A stretch of 64,000 nucleotides of DNA from Sporosarcina ureae DSM 2281 (lineage in GTDB: Bacteria > Bacillota > Bacilli > Bacillales_A > Planococcaceae). The stretch lies in assembly GCF_000425545.1 (NCBI RefSeq), contig NZ_AUDQ01000006.1, positions 62,001-126,000 on the forward strand, in the 5' to 3' direction. The notes under the pieces were generated by a model. The model saw only the letters and a list, made by a program, of their open reading frames with translations. It had not been told where the DNA came from and did not search any database. Position numbers and translations under genes: made by a program. This document shows positions 25,769-34,792 of this stretch, piece after piece. Every line of letters begins with the position of its first letter. The stretch's first letter is position 1.

Positions 25769-25797
25769 AAGGACTGCACTTGTTGCAGTCCTTTTTC
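25769..25797 (+). terminator. Rho-independent terminator after rpmA
   Basis: Stem aaggactgca / tgcagtcctt with a T tract. Confidence 0.85.
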
Positions 25798-25816
25798 TTA
25801 TGTCAAGATTGGTGTG

Positions 25817-25955
25817 TTATGAGCGGATGTTAGGGAAGTATGAGCGCTTAGTTTAGCAGATAGAGCGGATAGCGAGTATGTATGATCGCTTGTACATTAT
25901 TATGAGCGGCTACAGGATTTATTGAGCGCTTACCGATAAATAATGAGCGCTTGAC
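25817..25955. repeat. Array A of 21-base tandem repeats with GAGCG core
   Basis: Seven GAGCG (one GATCG) cores begin at 25821, 25842, 25863, 25884, 25904, 25924 and 25945, so spacing is 20-21 bases. The core context is usually (A/T)ATGAGCG(C/G)(T/A/C), often extending to the palindrome AGCGCT. Between cores the sequence is free. It fills most of the 328-base gap between the rpmA terminator and spo0B. A matching array lies at 58297. Confidence 0.8.
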
Positions 25956-26075
25956 CAATCTAGAAGACGACGGGTCATACATTTCAGGCAATTTGTCTGC
26001 CGGTGATGATTTTTTTAGTGATTTGCGCGCGAAAATGCTATACTAAGAAGTACGAAAACAGCTGGTGGTGAAAAG

Positions 26076-26609
26076 ATGGGGAAAAATGAGCTAAATGTGT
26101 CGCAGGCAGTGAGATTTAGTCGACATGATCACATGAATGATCTGCAATTAATCCTCATGAATATTGATATGGGGAAATATTCAGAAGCGCGAAACTGCAT
26201 TCTCGAGAAAACGGGGGATATGCAGCGAGAGGCATTGCTTCAGAAATTATCTATGCCTCTTACTGAAGAATGGATCACGACACTTGGGTGGCGATATCCA
26301 GTTCTAAAGGTGCAATTGTATTGTGATATTACAGAAAAAATTGATTCAAGTGAAATTGACCAAGAGCTGGTCAAATACTTGGAACAAGTTGTGCTGGCTG
26401 TGGAAGCAAAAATCCAGCGCTACGCAGATTGTCCTGTGACGATTGAAGTCACGACGGAAACTGCTTCTTGGAGTATGCAACTGACATTTACCGAGCTGTA
26501 CGCGAAGCAACTAGACATCCCAGAACATTCATCTCAGCTTACGGTCGAAGTCCTCGGTGAACCGAATCAATGGACGTTTACCATCAGTGGACAATTAGGA
26601 GGATTATAA
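26076..26609 (+). CDS. spo0B: Sporulation phosphotransferase Spo0B
   Basis: 177 residues. The phospho-acceptor His is in SRHDHMNDLQL (His17), matching His30 of B. subtilis Spo0B; a four-helix-bundle N-terminal half and an ATPase-like C-terminal domain follow. It passes phosphate from Spo0F to Spo0A. It precedes obg by three bases, as in B. subtilis. Confidence 0.88.
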   Translation: MGKNELNVSQAVRFSRHDHMNDLQLILMNIDMGKYSEARNCILEKTGDMQREALLQKLSMPLTEEWITTLGWRYPVLKVQLYCDITEKIDSSEIDQELVKYLEQVVLAVEAKIQRYADCPVTIEVTTETASWSMQLTFTELYAKQLDIPEHSSQLTVEVLGEPNQWTFTISGQLGGL

Positions 26610-26612
26610 ATT

Positions 26613-27908
26613 ATGTTTGTGGATCACGTTAAAGTATTTGTAAAAGGTGGCGACGGTGGCGATGGTATGGTTTCGTTCCGTCGTGAAAAATATATAGCTA
26701 ATGGTGGGCCATCCGGTGGCGATGGCGGGAAAGGCGCAGATGTCATCTTTATTGTAGATGAAGGATTGCGTACGTTAATGGATTTCCGTTATCAGCGTCA
26801 TTTTAAAGCGGATCGCGGAGAACACGGTCAAAGTAAAAATATGCACGGTCGTAGCGGTAAGCATATGATCGTTAAAGTTCCGCCTGGCACAGTCGTCAAA
26901 GATGCGGAAACCGAAACGATTATCGCGGATTTGGTGGAACATGGTCAGCAAGCAGTCATCGCGCGTGGTGGGCGTGGAGGACGCGGTAATAGCCGTTTCG
27001 TTACGCCGCAGAACACAGCGCCTGAGCTTTCTGAAAAAGGAGAGCCAGGTGTTAGTAAAGATATCGTGCTTGAATTGAAAGTTCTCGCTGACGTTGGTCT
27101 TGTTGGATTCCCGAGTGTTGGTAAATCCACGTTACTATCAGTCGTTTCTTCAGCGAAGCCGAAAATTGCGGATTATCACTTTACTACATTAGTTCCGAAC
27201 CTCGGAATGATCGAAACAGATGATCACCGTACATTCGTCATGGCGGATTTGCCTGGGTTGATTGAAGGCGCGCATGAAGGGATTGGACTAGGACATCAAT
27301 TCTTGCGTCACATCGAACGTACGCGCGTAATCGTGCACGTCATCGATATGTCAGGACTTGAAGGTCGTGAGCCGTTTGAAGATTACCAGACGATCAATAA
27401 AGAGCTAGAGCAGTACAATATGCGTTTGACTGAACGACCACAAATTATTGTGGCAAATAAAATGGATATGCCGGATGCGCAAGAGAATCTGGAAATATTT
27501 AAAGAGGCGCTTGGTGATGAAGAGATTCAAGTGTTCCCGATTTCAGCATTGACGAGAACTGGTTTAGATCCATTACTGTATGCAATTTTAGATCTGCTTG
27601 AAACTACACCGGAATTCCCGATGTTGACGGATGCGGATGAAGAAGAAGCAAGTAACTCTGTATTGTATAAGCATGAAACGACTGGACCTGATTTCATTAT
27701 TTCACGTGACGATGATGGGGCATTCATGTTGTCGGGTTATACGTTGGAGCGTTTGTTCCAGATGACCGATTTCAACTTCGATCAATCAGTCCGCAAGTTC
27801 TCGCGTCAGATGCGTGGTATGGGAATCGACGAAGCGTTGCGTGAACGTGGTGCGAAAAACGGTGATATCGTACGTATCATGAGCTACGAGTTCGAGTTCT
27901 TGGAGTAA
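26613..27908 (+). CDS. obg: Obg-family GTPase (CgtA)
   Basis: 431 residues. Glycine-rich Obg fold (residues 1-158, GGDGGDG and GGRGGRGN), G domain with [10 protein letters not shown] (G1), [10 protein letters not shown] (G3) and NKMD (G4), then the OCT domain. It acts in 50S assembly and in the stress and sporulation response. Confidence 0.97.
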   Translation: MFVDHVKVFVKGGDGGDGMVSFRREKYIANGGPSGGDGGKGADVIFIVDEGLRTLMDFRYQRHFKADRGEHGQSKNMHGRSGKHMIVKVPPGTVVKDAETETIIADLVEHGQQAVIARGGRGGRGNSRFVTPQNTAPELSEKGEPGVSKDIVLELKVLADVGLVGFPSVGKSTLLSVVSSAKPKIADYHFTTLVPNLGMIETDDHRTFVMADLPGLIEGAHEGIGLGHQFLRHIERTRVIVHVIDMSGLEGREPFEDYQTINKELEQYNMRLTERPQIIVANKMDMPDAQENLEIFKEALGDEEIQVFPISALTRTGLDPLLYAILDLLETTPEFPMLTDADEEEASNSVLYKHETTGPDFIISRDDDGAFMLSGYTLERLFQMTDFNFDQSVRKFSRQMRGMGIDEALRERGAKNGDIVRIMSYEFEFLE

Positions 27909-27939
27909 GACCGGATTGGCTCGTTTTGGGGGGAGCAAA

Positions 27940-28395
27940 ATGGAACAAATCGGGGAAGGCCAGTTTTATTTAGTCCGCGAAGATGTATTGACTGAGTCAA
28001 TGCAGAAAATGCTGGAAGCTAAACGTATGATGGCAAGGGGCGAAGTGACGACGATCCAAGAAGCAACCAAACGGGTCGGTCTGTCACGCAGTGCCTTCTA
28101 TAAATATCGTGATGCCGTGTTCCCGTTCGAATCGATCGCACGGGACCGGATTTTGACGATATTTATTCAACTGGAAGATTTAAAAGGTTCGTTAGCTGTG
28201 CTTTTGGAAGTCGTCTCAGAGGCGAAGTGTAATGTATTGACGATTCACCAGACGATTCCTGTCCAGGGGCGCGCGAACATTACGTTATCGTTGGATGTGA
28301 CGGAAATGGAAATTAAGGTAGAAGCATTTTTACAGCGACTCAAAGCACCTCGATTTATTGATTCCGTTGACTTAATTAGTTCAGGGGTTTTCTAA
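27940..28395 (+). CDS. pheB: ACT domain protein PheB
   Basis: 151 residues. A winged-helix-like N-terminal part (IQEATKRVGLSRSAFYKYRD) and a C-terminal ACT domain (VVSEAKCNVLTIHQTIPVQG). It is the usual partner upstream of pheA in Bacillales; its function is not established. ATG at 27940 follows GGGGGGAG; TTG at 27916 would include that site. Confidence 0.88.
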   Translation: MEQIGEGQFYLVREDVLTESMQKMLEAKRMMARGEVTTIQEATKRVGLSRSAFYKYRDAVFPFESIARDRILTIFIQLEDLKGSLAVLLEVVSEAKCNVLTIHQTIPVQGRANITLSLDVTEMEIKVEAFLQRLKAPRFIDSVDLISSGVF

Positions 28396-28426
28396 CCTCT
28401 TAAATCAGTGGGGAGATGAAAGAATC

Positions 28427-29311
28427 ATGACAGAAAAGAAGTATGTACCTTCCGTTGCATATTTGGGACCTGAAGCATCATTCACTCATATTGCGGCGTC
28501 CGATTTATTCGGAATGGAGGGCTTAACGCCACGTCCGACGATTCCAGATTGTATAGAAGCGGTGACAGAAGGACATGTTGCCTACGCGGTCGTTCCGTTG
28601 GAGAATGCACTTGAGGGATCCGTTCCATTAACGATTGATTATTTATTCAATAGTGAAGAGTTGTTTATTACTGCTGAAATTTCCACGCCAATTGAGCAAC
28701 ATATGTTAGTGAATAAATCACAGGTGAATCATTTGGGTGAATTGGATTCGATTCAGTCTCATCCGCATGCGTTGGCGCAATGTCATAAGTTTTTGCAGTA
28801 TCGTTACAGAGGAGTTCCGCTAATTCAGACGACGTCTACGGCAGCGGCAGCGAAATCTATATCTGAACAGCCAGAACTACGTGTTGCAGCAATTGGCAAC
28901 CGTTTGGCAGCAGAAACGTACGGCTTACATATAGCAGAGGAAAATATTCACGACTTCCACTTCAACCATACACGCTTCGTCGTGCTGTCGTTGCGCAAGG
29001 AGAAGCTGGAGCATTCAAAGCATGTTTCTACTATGAAGACGACGTTGATGGTGAAGTTGCCTGAAGATGACCGCCCAGGGATGTTGCATCAAATTCTGTC
29101 AGTGTTCTCGTGGCGCCGACTGAACTTGAGCAAGATCGAGTCACGACCGTTAAAGACGGGCCTTGGTCATTATTTCTTTATTATTGATATTAATGAATCT
29201 GAGGAGCATCCGATGATGAAGGGCGCAATGGAAGAGCTAGACGCACTAGGCTGTACAGCACGCTCGTTCGGAACGTACTATGCCTATGAGTCTGGGGAAT
29301 TTATCTCTTGA
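28427..29311 (+). CDS. pheA: Prephenate dehydratase
   Basis: 294 residues. The catalytic domain starts VAYLGPEASFTHIAA and has the NHTRFVVLS motif with the essential Thr-Arg-Phe. The C-terminal ACT domain carries SKIESRPLKTG, the ESRP motif that binds phenylalanine for feedback inhibition. It converts prephenate to phenylpyruvate. B. subtilis has nad genes between pheA and safA, which are absent here. Confidence 0.95.
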   Translation: MTEKKYVPSVAYLGPEASFTHIAASDLFGMEGLTPRPTIPDCIEAVTEGHVAYAVVPLENALEGSVPLTIDYLFNSEELFITAEISTPIEQHMLVNKSQVNHLGELDSIQSHPHALAQCHKFLQYRYRGVPLIQTTSTAAAAKSISEQPELRVAAIGNRLAAETYGLHIAEENIHDFHFNHTRFVVLSLRKEKLEHSKHVSTMKTTLMVKLPEDDRPGMLHQILSVFSWRRLNLSKIESRPLKTGLGHYFFIIDINESEEHPMMKGAMEELDALGCTARSFGTYYAYESGEFIS

Positions 29312-29389
29312 GTTAGGATAGGCTGGCAATGGCATGTATTAGTAGATTGGCATGTATTACGTTACTGTACTTGAAAAAGAACTTGAACT

Positions 29390-29420
29390 GCCCTTGAACT
29401 TAACTAAGTTCAAGGGCTTT
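29390..29420 (+). terminator. Rho-independent terminator after pheA
   Basis: Perfect 13-bp stem gcccttgaactta / taagttcaagggc with TTT. Confidence 0.8.
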
Positions 29421-29475
29421 ACTAATTCACGCACTATCGCAAAAAAGAGTTCTACGGTCATCCACTAAAAAAGTA

Positions 29476-29608
29476 GGATTGAAGCGGAAGCAGACGGCGA
29501 CTCTTGAGGGGTCAGCCCGATTAGCAGAACAACAAAGGAACGAGAGCCGTGACTAGCTCGCTCACCGTGGACCCATGGGAAAGTGTCTACCGGCTGGAGT
29601 TTCAATCC
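29476..29608. repeat. Dispersed palindromic repeat, copy R1
   Basis: 133 bases with perfect 8-bp inverted ends (ggattgaa / ttcaatcc). It shares the internal blocks ggcgact...gtcagcccga, gctcaccg and cccatgggaaag with copies R2 and R3. It is the most diverged copy and has no coding capacity. It lies in the 474-base gap between pheA and the SafA-like gene. Confidence 0.75.
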
Positions 29609-29785
29609 CGTGCACACTCTATATAAACTGACATCATTCCACCATCCTCTATTCAACAGGATGGTTATTTATTTGGAATAAACCATTTTCCTACGAATAT
29701 ACATAACAAGAGAGGAGGCCTACACACATTGTCACAAAAGTAGGCGTCCGTTCATACGATGGATTGATGGAAGGGGGAATTGTAA

Positions 29786-30862
29786 GTGGAAGTTCATATT
29801 GTCGTCAAGGGTGATACATTATGGAAGATCGCAAGACAATACGGTATACCGTTCGAGGAATTGAAGCGGGTGAATGCGCACCTGGCGAATCCGGACTATA
29901 TCGTCCCCGGCATGAAAATATTTTTGCCGATGGATAAGAAAAAGCCTCAACATAAAGGTGATCACACGAAACCGCAGGAGAAGCCAACTGAGAAACCACA
30001 TCACGAAAAACCGATGAAGCCGCCACACCAGGAGAAGCCTTCAAAACCGGCACCTCCACAAACGAAACCATCAACGGATCAAGTGCCGCAACTACCAAAA
30101 GCGCCACAGATGCCGCCGATGCAGCAAAAGCCAATGCCGCAAGTACCGCCGATGCAACAGCAACCGGCCCCAGCACCGCCAGCGATGCCGCAACAACCGC
30201 AGACTCCAACGGCACCACATATGCCGATGCCGCCTAGTATGCAGGCTCCACCGATGTGGCAGGCAGTATTCCCGATTTGCGGATGGATGCCAATTTTCGA
30301 TGCGGACTGCCATCCACATATGCCGCAACAACCAATGCAGCCTATGCCGCCGATGCAACCGCCTATGCAGGCACCAATCAAACCGATGCCGCCAAAAGAG
30401 TCATCGAAGTGGTGTGAGGAGACACCTCATCACCATAAACCGGTTCCCGCACCTATGCCAGACGGTTGGCAGTTGATCGAATCGAGTTCATTACACATGA
30501 AACCGAATCCGATGCCTCAACCAAAACCCCAACCGAAGCCGCCTGTGATGCAGCCAATGCCTCAACAACCTGCACCTATGCCAATGCCGCAACAACCGAC
30601 GATGCCGCCTAAAGCGGATACTCCGCCGTCATGGTGTCCGTCAAATCAACCGCATTGCTCACCGAATTGGCCGGTTCAGCCTCAATGGTCGACACAACCA
30701 GAATGTATGCCGGCGATGCAATGGATGCCGTATCCGCAAATGATGCCAATGCCAATGCATCCAATGTGGCAACAACCTCCAGGTTATCAGGGTGATTGTG
30801 GGTGTAATGCACCTCCACAACAGCCGATGCCAATACAGGAGGACTGGCACCGAAACCAGTAA
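29786..30862 (+). CDS. safA: SafA-like spore coat morphogenetic protein (LysM + Pro/Met/Gln-rich)
   Basis: 358 residues. An N-terminal LysM domain (HIVVKGDTLWKIARQYGI ... NPDYIVPGMKIFLP) is followed by about 300 residues of Pro-Met-Gln-rich low complexity with two short ordered-looking islands (MWQAVFPICGWMPIFDADCH; MPDGWQLIESSS) and scattered cysteines. SafA organises the inner coat by binding the cortex through LysM. Placement between the pheA region and yebC matches B. subtilis. GTG start behind AAGGGGGAA. Confidence 0.82.
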   Translation: MEVHIVVKGDTLWKIARQYGIPFEELKRVNAHLANPDYIVPGMKIFLPMDKKKPQHKGDHTKPQEKPTEKPHHEKPMKPPHQEKPSKPAPPQTKPSTDQVPQLPKAPQMPPMQQKPMPQVPPMQQQPAPAPPAMPQQPQTPTAPHMPMPPSMQAPPMWQAVFPICGWMPIFDADCHPHMPQQPMQPMPPMQPPMQAPIKPMPPKESSKWCEETPHHHKPVPAPMPDGWQLIESSSLHMKPNPMPQPKPQPKPPVMQPMPQQPAPMPMPQQPTMPPKADTPPSWCPSNQPHCSPNWPVQPQWSTQPECMPAMQWMPYPQMMPMPMHPMWQQPPGYQGDCGCNAPPQQPMPIQEDWHRNQ

Positions 30863-30868
30863 CCGCGT

Positions 30869-31738
30869 ATGGCAGACAATCAGCGATTTACCAAAATCAA
30901 AAAGAATGTCTGGAAAATGGAATCAGGCGGAGCAGTGTATTCTGTAAAGAAGTATGCATCACACGCTCAAGCTGTGAAAGTTCGGCAAGTTCATCAATTA
31001 CTTAGTGCACAACATTTTCCATATATCTTGCCGATTGTCGATAAATCGGATCCGCTGTTGATCATGCAGCCGTGGCTTGAAAATGCGAAAGCGGTCAACT
31101 TTAAGCGTAGAATTGACCGGATCGATTCGTTCCGTGCGCTGCAAGCATTACATGATACGAAATATACGATTGATTGGCAGTCGATTTCCTGTCTTCCGTA
31201 TTATCATATGATCGAGAAGTGGGAAATCCGGCTTGCGCGGTTTGAAGAGGTGCGACAAATGTGTGGAGCATTTTTGGCTCCCTCGACGATTGACCAGCTG
31301 TTAAAATATGGACAGGATGCACTTCACATTGCAAAGAAAGAATCGCCTCCTGTTCACTCGCTGACGCTGTTGCATGGGGATGTTGTACATCATAATATTT
31401 TGCGCGACTCAAATGGGAATATTTGCTTTATCGATTTTGATTTAGCCTGCCTCGGAACGGAAGAGGATGAACGTGTGTTGTGGATGCATCGTGTGTTGCC
31501 ACAAATTTCTTACAATCCGACTTTTTTGATGGGCGAGCATCCGGCGCTGCAAACCTTGTCAAACCAGTCACTAGCAAAGCTTTTATATCCGAATGAAGTG
31601 CTTCGGGAATGGTTGCATCTGTTGTCGTTGCCACTAGCGCAACAGCAACGGATGGCCAGCAAACTTCTACATTTCACAGATACCGCGCTCTCACATTGGC
31701 CAAGATTATGGTATGATATAGAGCGAATGATGAAGTAG
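30869..31738 (+). CDS. CotS/YsxE-family spore coat protein with kinase-like fold
   Basis: 289 residues with an aminoglycoside-phosphotransferase fold: catalytic-loop HGDVVHHNIL near residue 170 and metal-binding CFIDFDLACLG near 185. The N-lobe shows SVKKYAS as the likely ATP-lysine region. CotS, CotI and YsxE proteins share this fold and are coat-associated. It starts six bases after the safA-like gene, so the pair is probably a sporulation operon. Whether it is an active kinase cannot be said. Confidence 0.78.
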   Translation: MADNQRFTKIKKNVWKMESGGAVYSVKKYASHAQAVKVRQVHQLLSAQHFPYILPIVDKSDPLLIMQPWLENAKAVNFKRRIDRIDSFRALQALHDTKYTIDWQSISCLPYYHMIEKWEIRLARFEEVRQMCGAFLAPSTIDQLLKYGQDALHIAKKESPPVHSLTLLHGDVVHHNILRDSNGNICFIDFDLACLGTEEDERVLWMHRVLPQISYNPTFLMGEHPALQTLSNQSLAKLLYPNEVLREWLHLLSLPLAQQQRMASKLLHFTDTALSHWPRLWYDIERMMK

Positions 31739-31750
31739 GAGGTTTGATCC

Positions 31751-32476
31751 ATGGCAGGCCATTCAAAGTGGAAAAATATCCAGAACAGAAAAGGCGCACA
31801 GGATGCAAAACGAGGAAAGATCTTTCAGAAGATGTCACGTGAAATTTACGTGGCAGCAAAGTCTGGCGGAGACGATCCAGACACGAATCCAGCTTTACGT
31901 CTAGCAATCGATAAATCAAAGAGTGTGAATGTCCCGAATGATGTAATTCAGCGGGCAATCGATAAAGCAACAGGTTCGGGTGCGGATGAAAACTACGAAG
32001 AAGTGATTTACGAAGGGTACGGACCAGGCGGCGTTGCTGTTCTTGTATATACCCTGACTGAAAACCGCAATCGTACAGGACCCAATATGCGTGTGGCATT
32101 CAATAAAAATGGTGGTAGTTTAGGAGAAACTGGCTCCGTCAACTATTTATTTGAACGCAAAGGCCGTTTGTTCATCGAACGTACGCAAGAAACGGACGAG
32201 GACGCAGTCATGCTGGCGGCTTTGGAAGCAGGAGCAGAAGATGTTATTTCGACAGAAGATGGATTTGAAATTCTGACGGAACCCTCTGAATTTCTGAATG
32301 TAAAAGAAGCGCTTGAAGCGGAAGATTTAGTATTTATTTCAGCAGAAGTAGATATGGTTCCATCCGTTTATGCGGATTTGAGCGGAGAGCAACAAGAACA
32401 ATTTATGAATATGATCGACGCGTTAGAAGATGACGACGATGTTCAAAACGTCTATTCTAATGCATCGGATGAGTAA
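31751..32476 (+). CDS. yebC: YebC/PmpR-family regulatory protein
   Basis: 241 residues. N-terminal AGHSKWKNIQNRKGAQDAKR signature; full family length. Members bind DNA as regulators or act at ribosomes on proline-rich stalls. It follows the CotS-like gene by 12 bases. Confidence 0.95.
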   Translation: MAGHSKWKNIQNRKGAQDAKRGKIFQKMSREIYVAAKSGGDDPDTNPALRLAIDKSKSVNVPNDVIQRAIDKATGSGADENYEEVIYEGYGPGGVAVLVYTLTENRNRTGPNMRVAFNKNGGSLGETGSVNYLFERKGRLFIERTQETDEDAVMLAALEAGAEDVISTEDGFEILTEPSEFLNVKEALEAEDLVFISAEVDMVPSVYADLSGEQQEQFMNMIDALEDDDDVQNVYSNASDE

Positions 32477-32484
32477 TGAATGCT

Positions 32485-32532
32485 AGCCAGTCAACAACTT
32501 TTAAGCAAGTAAAGTTGTTAACTGGCTTTTTT
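32485..32532 (+). terminator. Rho-independent terminator after yebC
   Basis: Long stem agccagtcaacaactt / aagttgttaactggct (one mismatch) with TTTTTT. Confidence 0.88.
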
Positions 32533-32536
32533 GTTG

Positions 32537-32566
32537 TTGACAATGATAATGAGATTCATTATCATT
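32537..32566 (+). promoter_or_regulatory. Fur-box palindrome overlapping a sigma-A promoter
   Basis: TTGACA (32537-32542), 17-base spacer, TATCAT (32560-32565). The whole spacer is a perfect palindrome: aatgataatga (32542-32552), gat, tcattatcatt (32556-32566). This matches the Fur consensus, so iron-bound Fur would cover the promoter and repress the heme monooxygenase gene. Confidence 0.85.
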
Positions 32567-32622
32567 TAACTTAGTTACTAAAGAATGTATACTCTTTAGT
32601 AGAATAAAAGGGGGAAATAATT

Positions 32623-32943
32623 ATGATAATCGTAACAAACACAAATAAGATTATAAAAGACCGTGGACATGAATTGGTTACGCGTTTTGATAAAGTAGGA
32701 AAAGTGGAGCAGATGGAAGGGTTTCTAGGACTAGAAGTATTGTTCACGGATAATTTGCTAGACTATGATGAAGTGACAATTAGTACGCGTTGGGAATCAA
32801 AAGAAGCATTTGAGGCGTGGACGAAAAGCGATGCATTCAAGGAAGCGCATTCACATCGCGACGGACAACCCGGATACGTTATTAGCAATAAAGTATCGTT
32901 CTATGATGTCAGGGTAGTACGTGATCCTGTCGTTGCGGTGTGA
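32623..32943 (+). CDS. Heme-degrading monooxygenase (IsdG/HmoA-type)
   Basis: 106 residues, ABM ferredoxin-like fold. An early Asn (NTNK), the [15 protein letters not shown] segment with conserved Trp and the following His (EAHSH) fit the IsdG/HmoA catalytic Asn-Trp-His set. These enzymes open heme to release iron. The Fur box on its promoter agrees with an iron-starvation role. GGGGG ribosome site. Confidence 0.88.
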   Translation: MIIVTNTNKIIKDRGHELVTRFDKVGKVEQMEGFLGLEVLFTDNLLDYDEVTISTRWESKEAFEAWTKSDAFKEAHSHRDGQPGYVISNKVSFYDVRVVRDPVVAV

Positions 32944-32981
32944 CCGCGAGAAGAATGATTAGATGTTCAGAGAAAACAATA

Positions 32982-33013
32982 ACCCCTCACTTTCATATTG
33001 CCAAGTGAGGGGT
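32982..33013. terminator. Bidirectional terminator
   Basis: Stem acccctcactt / aagtgaggggt lies between convergent genes. T runs are weak on both sides. Confidence 0.6.
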
Positions 33014-33026
33014 GATGGTATATCTA

Positions 33027-34775
33027 TTATGCTTTAACGCTAGAAGATTTTGGTTGCGTTAAGAGACCGCCTTTTTCTTTTAAGTACTTTTCAATACCTT
33101 CAGCTGCACGGTATGAAAGTGCACCGATTGTTGGGGTAGGGTGGTGACTACTGAAGTGAGGTAGTGCAGATCCGCCAACGACGAATAAGTTTTCCATTTC
33201 CCACAGTTGCAAGTAGTTATTTACTGCAGACGTTTCCGGATCTTCACCCATAGCTACGCCACCAATATAGTGCATACCGTCGTAACCGTGGTTAAATTGG
33301 TCTGGTAATTCGTCCTGATCAATAATGTCCGCACCCATCGCTTCAACAATTTCAGTACATTTTTCAATACCGAATTTCGCGATGTTCTTATCTTGTTCTG
33401 TTAATTTATTGGTAATACGTAATAATGGATCGCCAAACTCATCTTTATACGTAGGGTCTAAGTCCATATAGTTGTGCCACCAAGGCATAACTGCTGCTGA
33501 GTACCAAACTGTTAACGTACGGAAAGCGTAGAAGAGTGATTTCTCTTTAAATTCTTCACCCCATGTTGGTGTACCTTTAGGGACAAAGTTATTCTTAATC
33601 GCTCCATCTCCGTATTGACGAAGTTCGATTCCACCACCGTGAATAAAGTCTAAATCTGTGTGGTCAAATAGATCGGCGTCATAATCACTTACAGCGCCAC
33701 CTAATCCACCAGCACCCATGTAGTAGTTGAATTTCTTGTCGTTAAAGAATCCTGTTGCTCCTAGGAACGTACTGTTGAATTGTCCTGTAAAGTTACGGCC
33801 AATCGTTCCTTTTCTAGTTTCTGGGTTATAGATTTCGCCGATATCCGATAGCATAAGCAAGCGGTTATTTGAGAATGTGAATGCCGCAAGAACGACAACA
33901 TCAGCTGGTTGTTCGAATTCTTGACCTGTTCTTGTATCCGTATATAAAACGCCCGTCGCTTTTCCGTCTTTATGTATAACTCTTCGGACGAGTGAGTTCG
34001 TTCTGATTTCACAGTTTCCAGTTTTCCGAGCAGTCGGAATAACTGTTGCAAGAGGATCTGATTTTGAACCGAAGTCACAGCCGTACATTGTACAGAACGA
34101 ACAGAACATACACTGGTTCAATGTTTCACCATCAGGATTCGTATACGTTTGGGACATGTTTCCAGAAGCCATTTGGTATGGATGTAAGCCAATTTCTTTT
34201 GCTGATTCTTTAAATAATTTAATTGCAGGTGAAGCTAACATAGGTGGGTTTGGATACTCGTTTGATCTCTTGTCTCCAAGTGGATCGGGTTCTCCTGAAA
34301 TCCCAGCTGTTTGTTCCCATTTAGCGTAATAAGGTTCTAGTTCATCATAAGTAATGCCCCAGTCACGGATTTGCATGCCTTCAGGAATCTTACTTTCCCC
34401 ATAACGTTCGATTGTTTTTGAACGAATTTCGAAGTCATATGAACGCCAGCGGTACACGGAGCCTGCCCAGTGCATACTTCCGCCTCCAAGGTCCGTTCCC
34501 GTATTCATATCTTTTTGCAAACGTACAGGTAATGCAGCATCGCCTATCGACACGCGAGACGTAATTGTATCGCCTGTCAATTTCTCAATCATTTCATGTC
34601 TATTTGTATACCGTAGTTCATCTTTAACACCTATAAAATCTGAACGTGTTTGATCTTTTCCACGTTCCAACATGACGACTTGATAGCCTGATTTGGATAG
34701 TTCAGCTGAAACGATTCCGCCAGCCCAACCACTACCAACGACTACCACGTCTACTTTATCTAATTTTTTAGCCAT
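33027..34775 (-). CDS. GMC-family oxidoreductase (gluconate 2-dehydrogenase large-subunit-like)
   Basis: 582 residues. FAD-binding VVVGSGWAGGIVSAELSKSG near residue 10, GGGSMHWAG near 95, a CMFCSFC cysteine cluster near 222, and the C-terminal MHYIGGVAMGEDP and GGSALPHFSSHHPTPTIGALSYRAA with the catalytic His region. It oxidises a sugar, sugar acid or alcohol; the substrate is unknown. It has no signal peptide, so export by hitch-hiking on the Tat-tagged partner encoded just upstream is expected. No cytochrome subunit is present. Confidence 0.88.
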   Translation of the reverse strand: MAKKLDKVDVVVVGSGWAGGIVSAELSKSGYQVVMLERGKDQTRSDFIGVKDELRYTNRHEMIEKLTGDTITSRVSIGDAALPVRLQKDMNTGTDLGGGSMHWAGSVYRWRSYDFEIRSKTIERYGESKIPEGMQIRDWGITYDELEPYYAKWEQTAGISGEPDPLGDKRSNEYPNPPMLASPAIKLFKESAKEIGLHPYQMASGNMSQTYTNPDGETLNQCMFCSFCTMYGCDFGSKSDPLATVIPTARKTGNCEIRTNSLVRRVIHKDGKATGVLYTDTRTGQEFEQPADVVVLAAFTFSNNRLLMLSDIGEIYNPETRKGTIGRNFTGQFNSTFLGATGFFNDKKFNYYMGAGGLGGAVSDYDADLFDHTDLDFIHGGGIELRQYGDGAIKNNFVPKGTPTWGEEFKEKSLFYAFRTLTVWYSAAVMPWWHNYMDLDPTYKDEFGDPLLRITNKLTEQDKNIAKFGIEKCTEIVEAMGADIIDQDELPDQFNHGYDGMHYIGGVAMGEDPETSAVNNYLQLWEMENLFVVGGSALPHFSSHHPTPTIGALSYRAAEGIEKYLKEKGGLLTQPKSSSVKA

Positions 34776-34792
34776 TTATGTGTCCTCCTCAA

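Noticed and set aside
25817-25955. Possible CRISPR array
   Set aside because: The conserved core is only 5-10 bases, the unit is 21 bases, and no spacers of CRISPR size or cas genes are present.
30079-30381. Minus-strand Gly/Cys/Ile-rich frame
   Set aside because: It is the shadow of the Pro/Met/Gln codons of the SafA-like gene; no start signal and no family.
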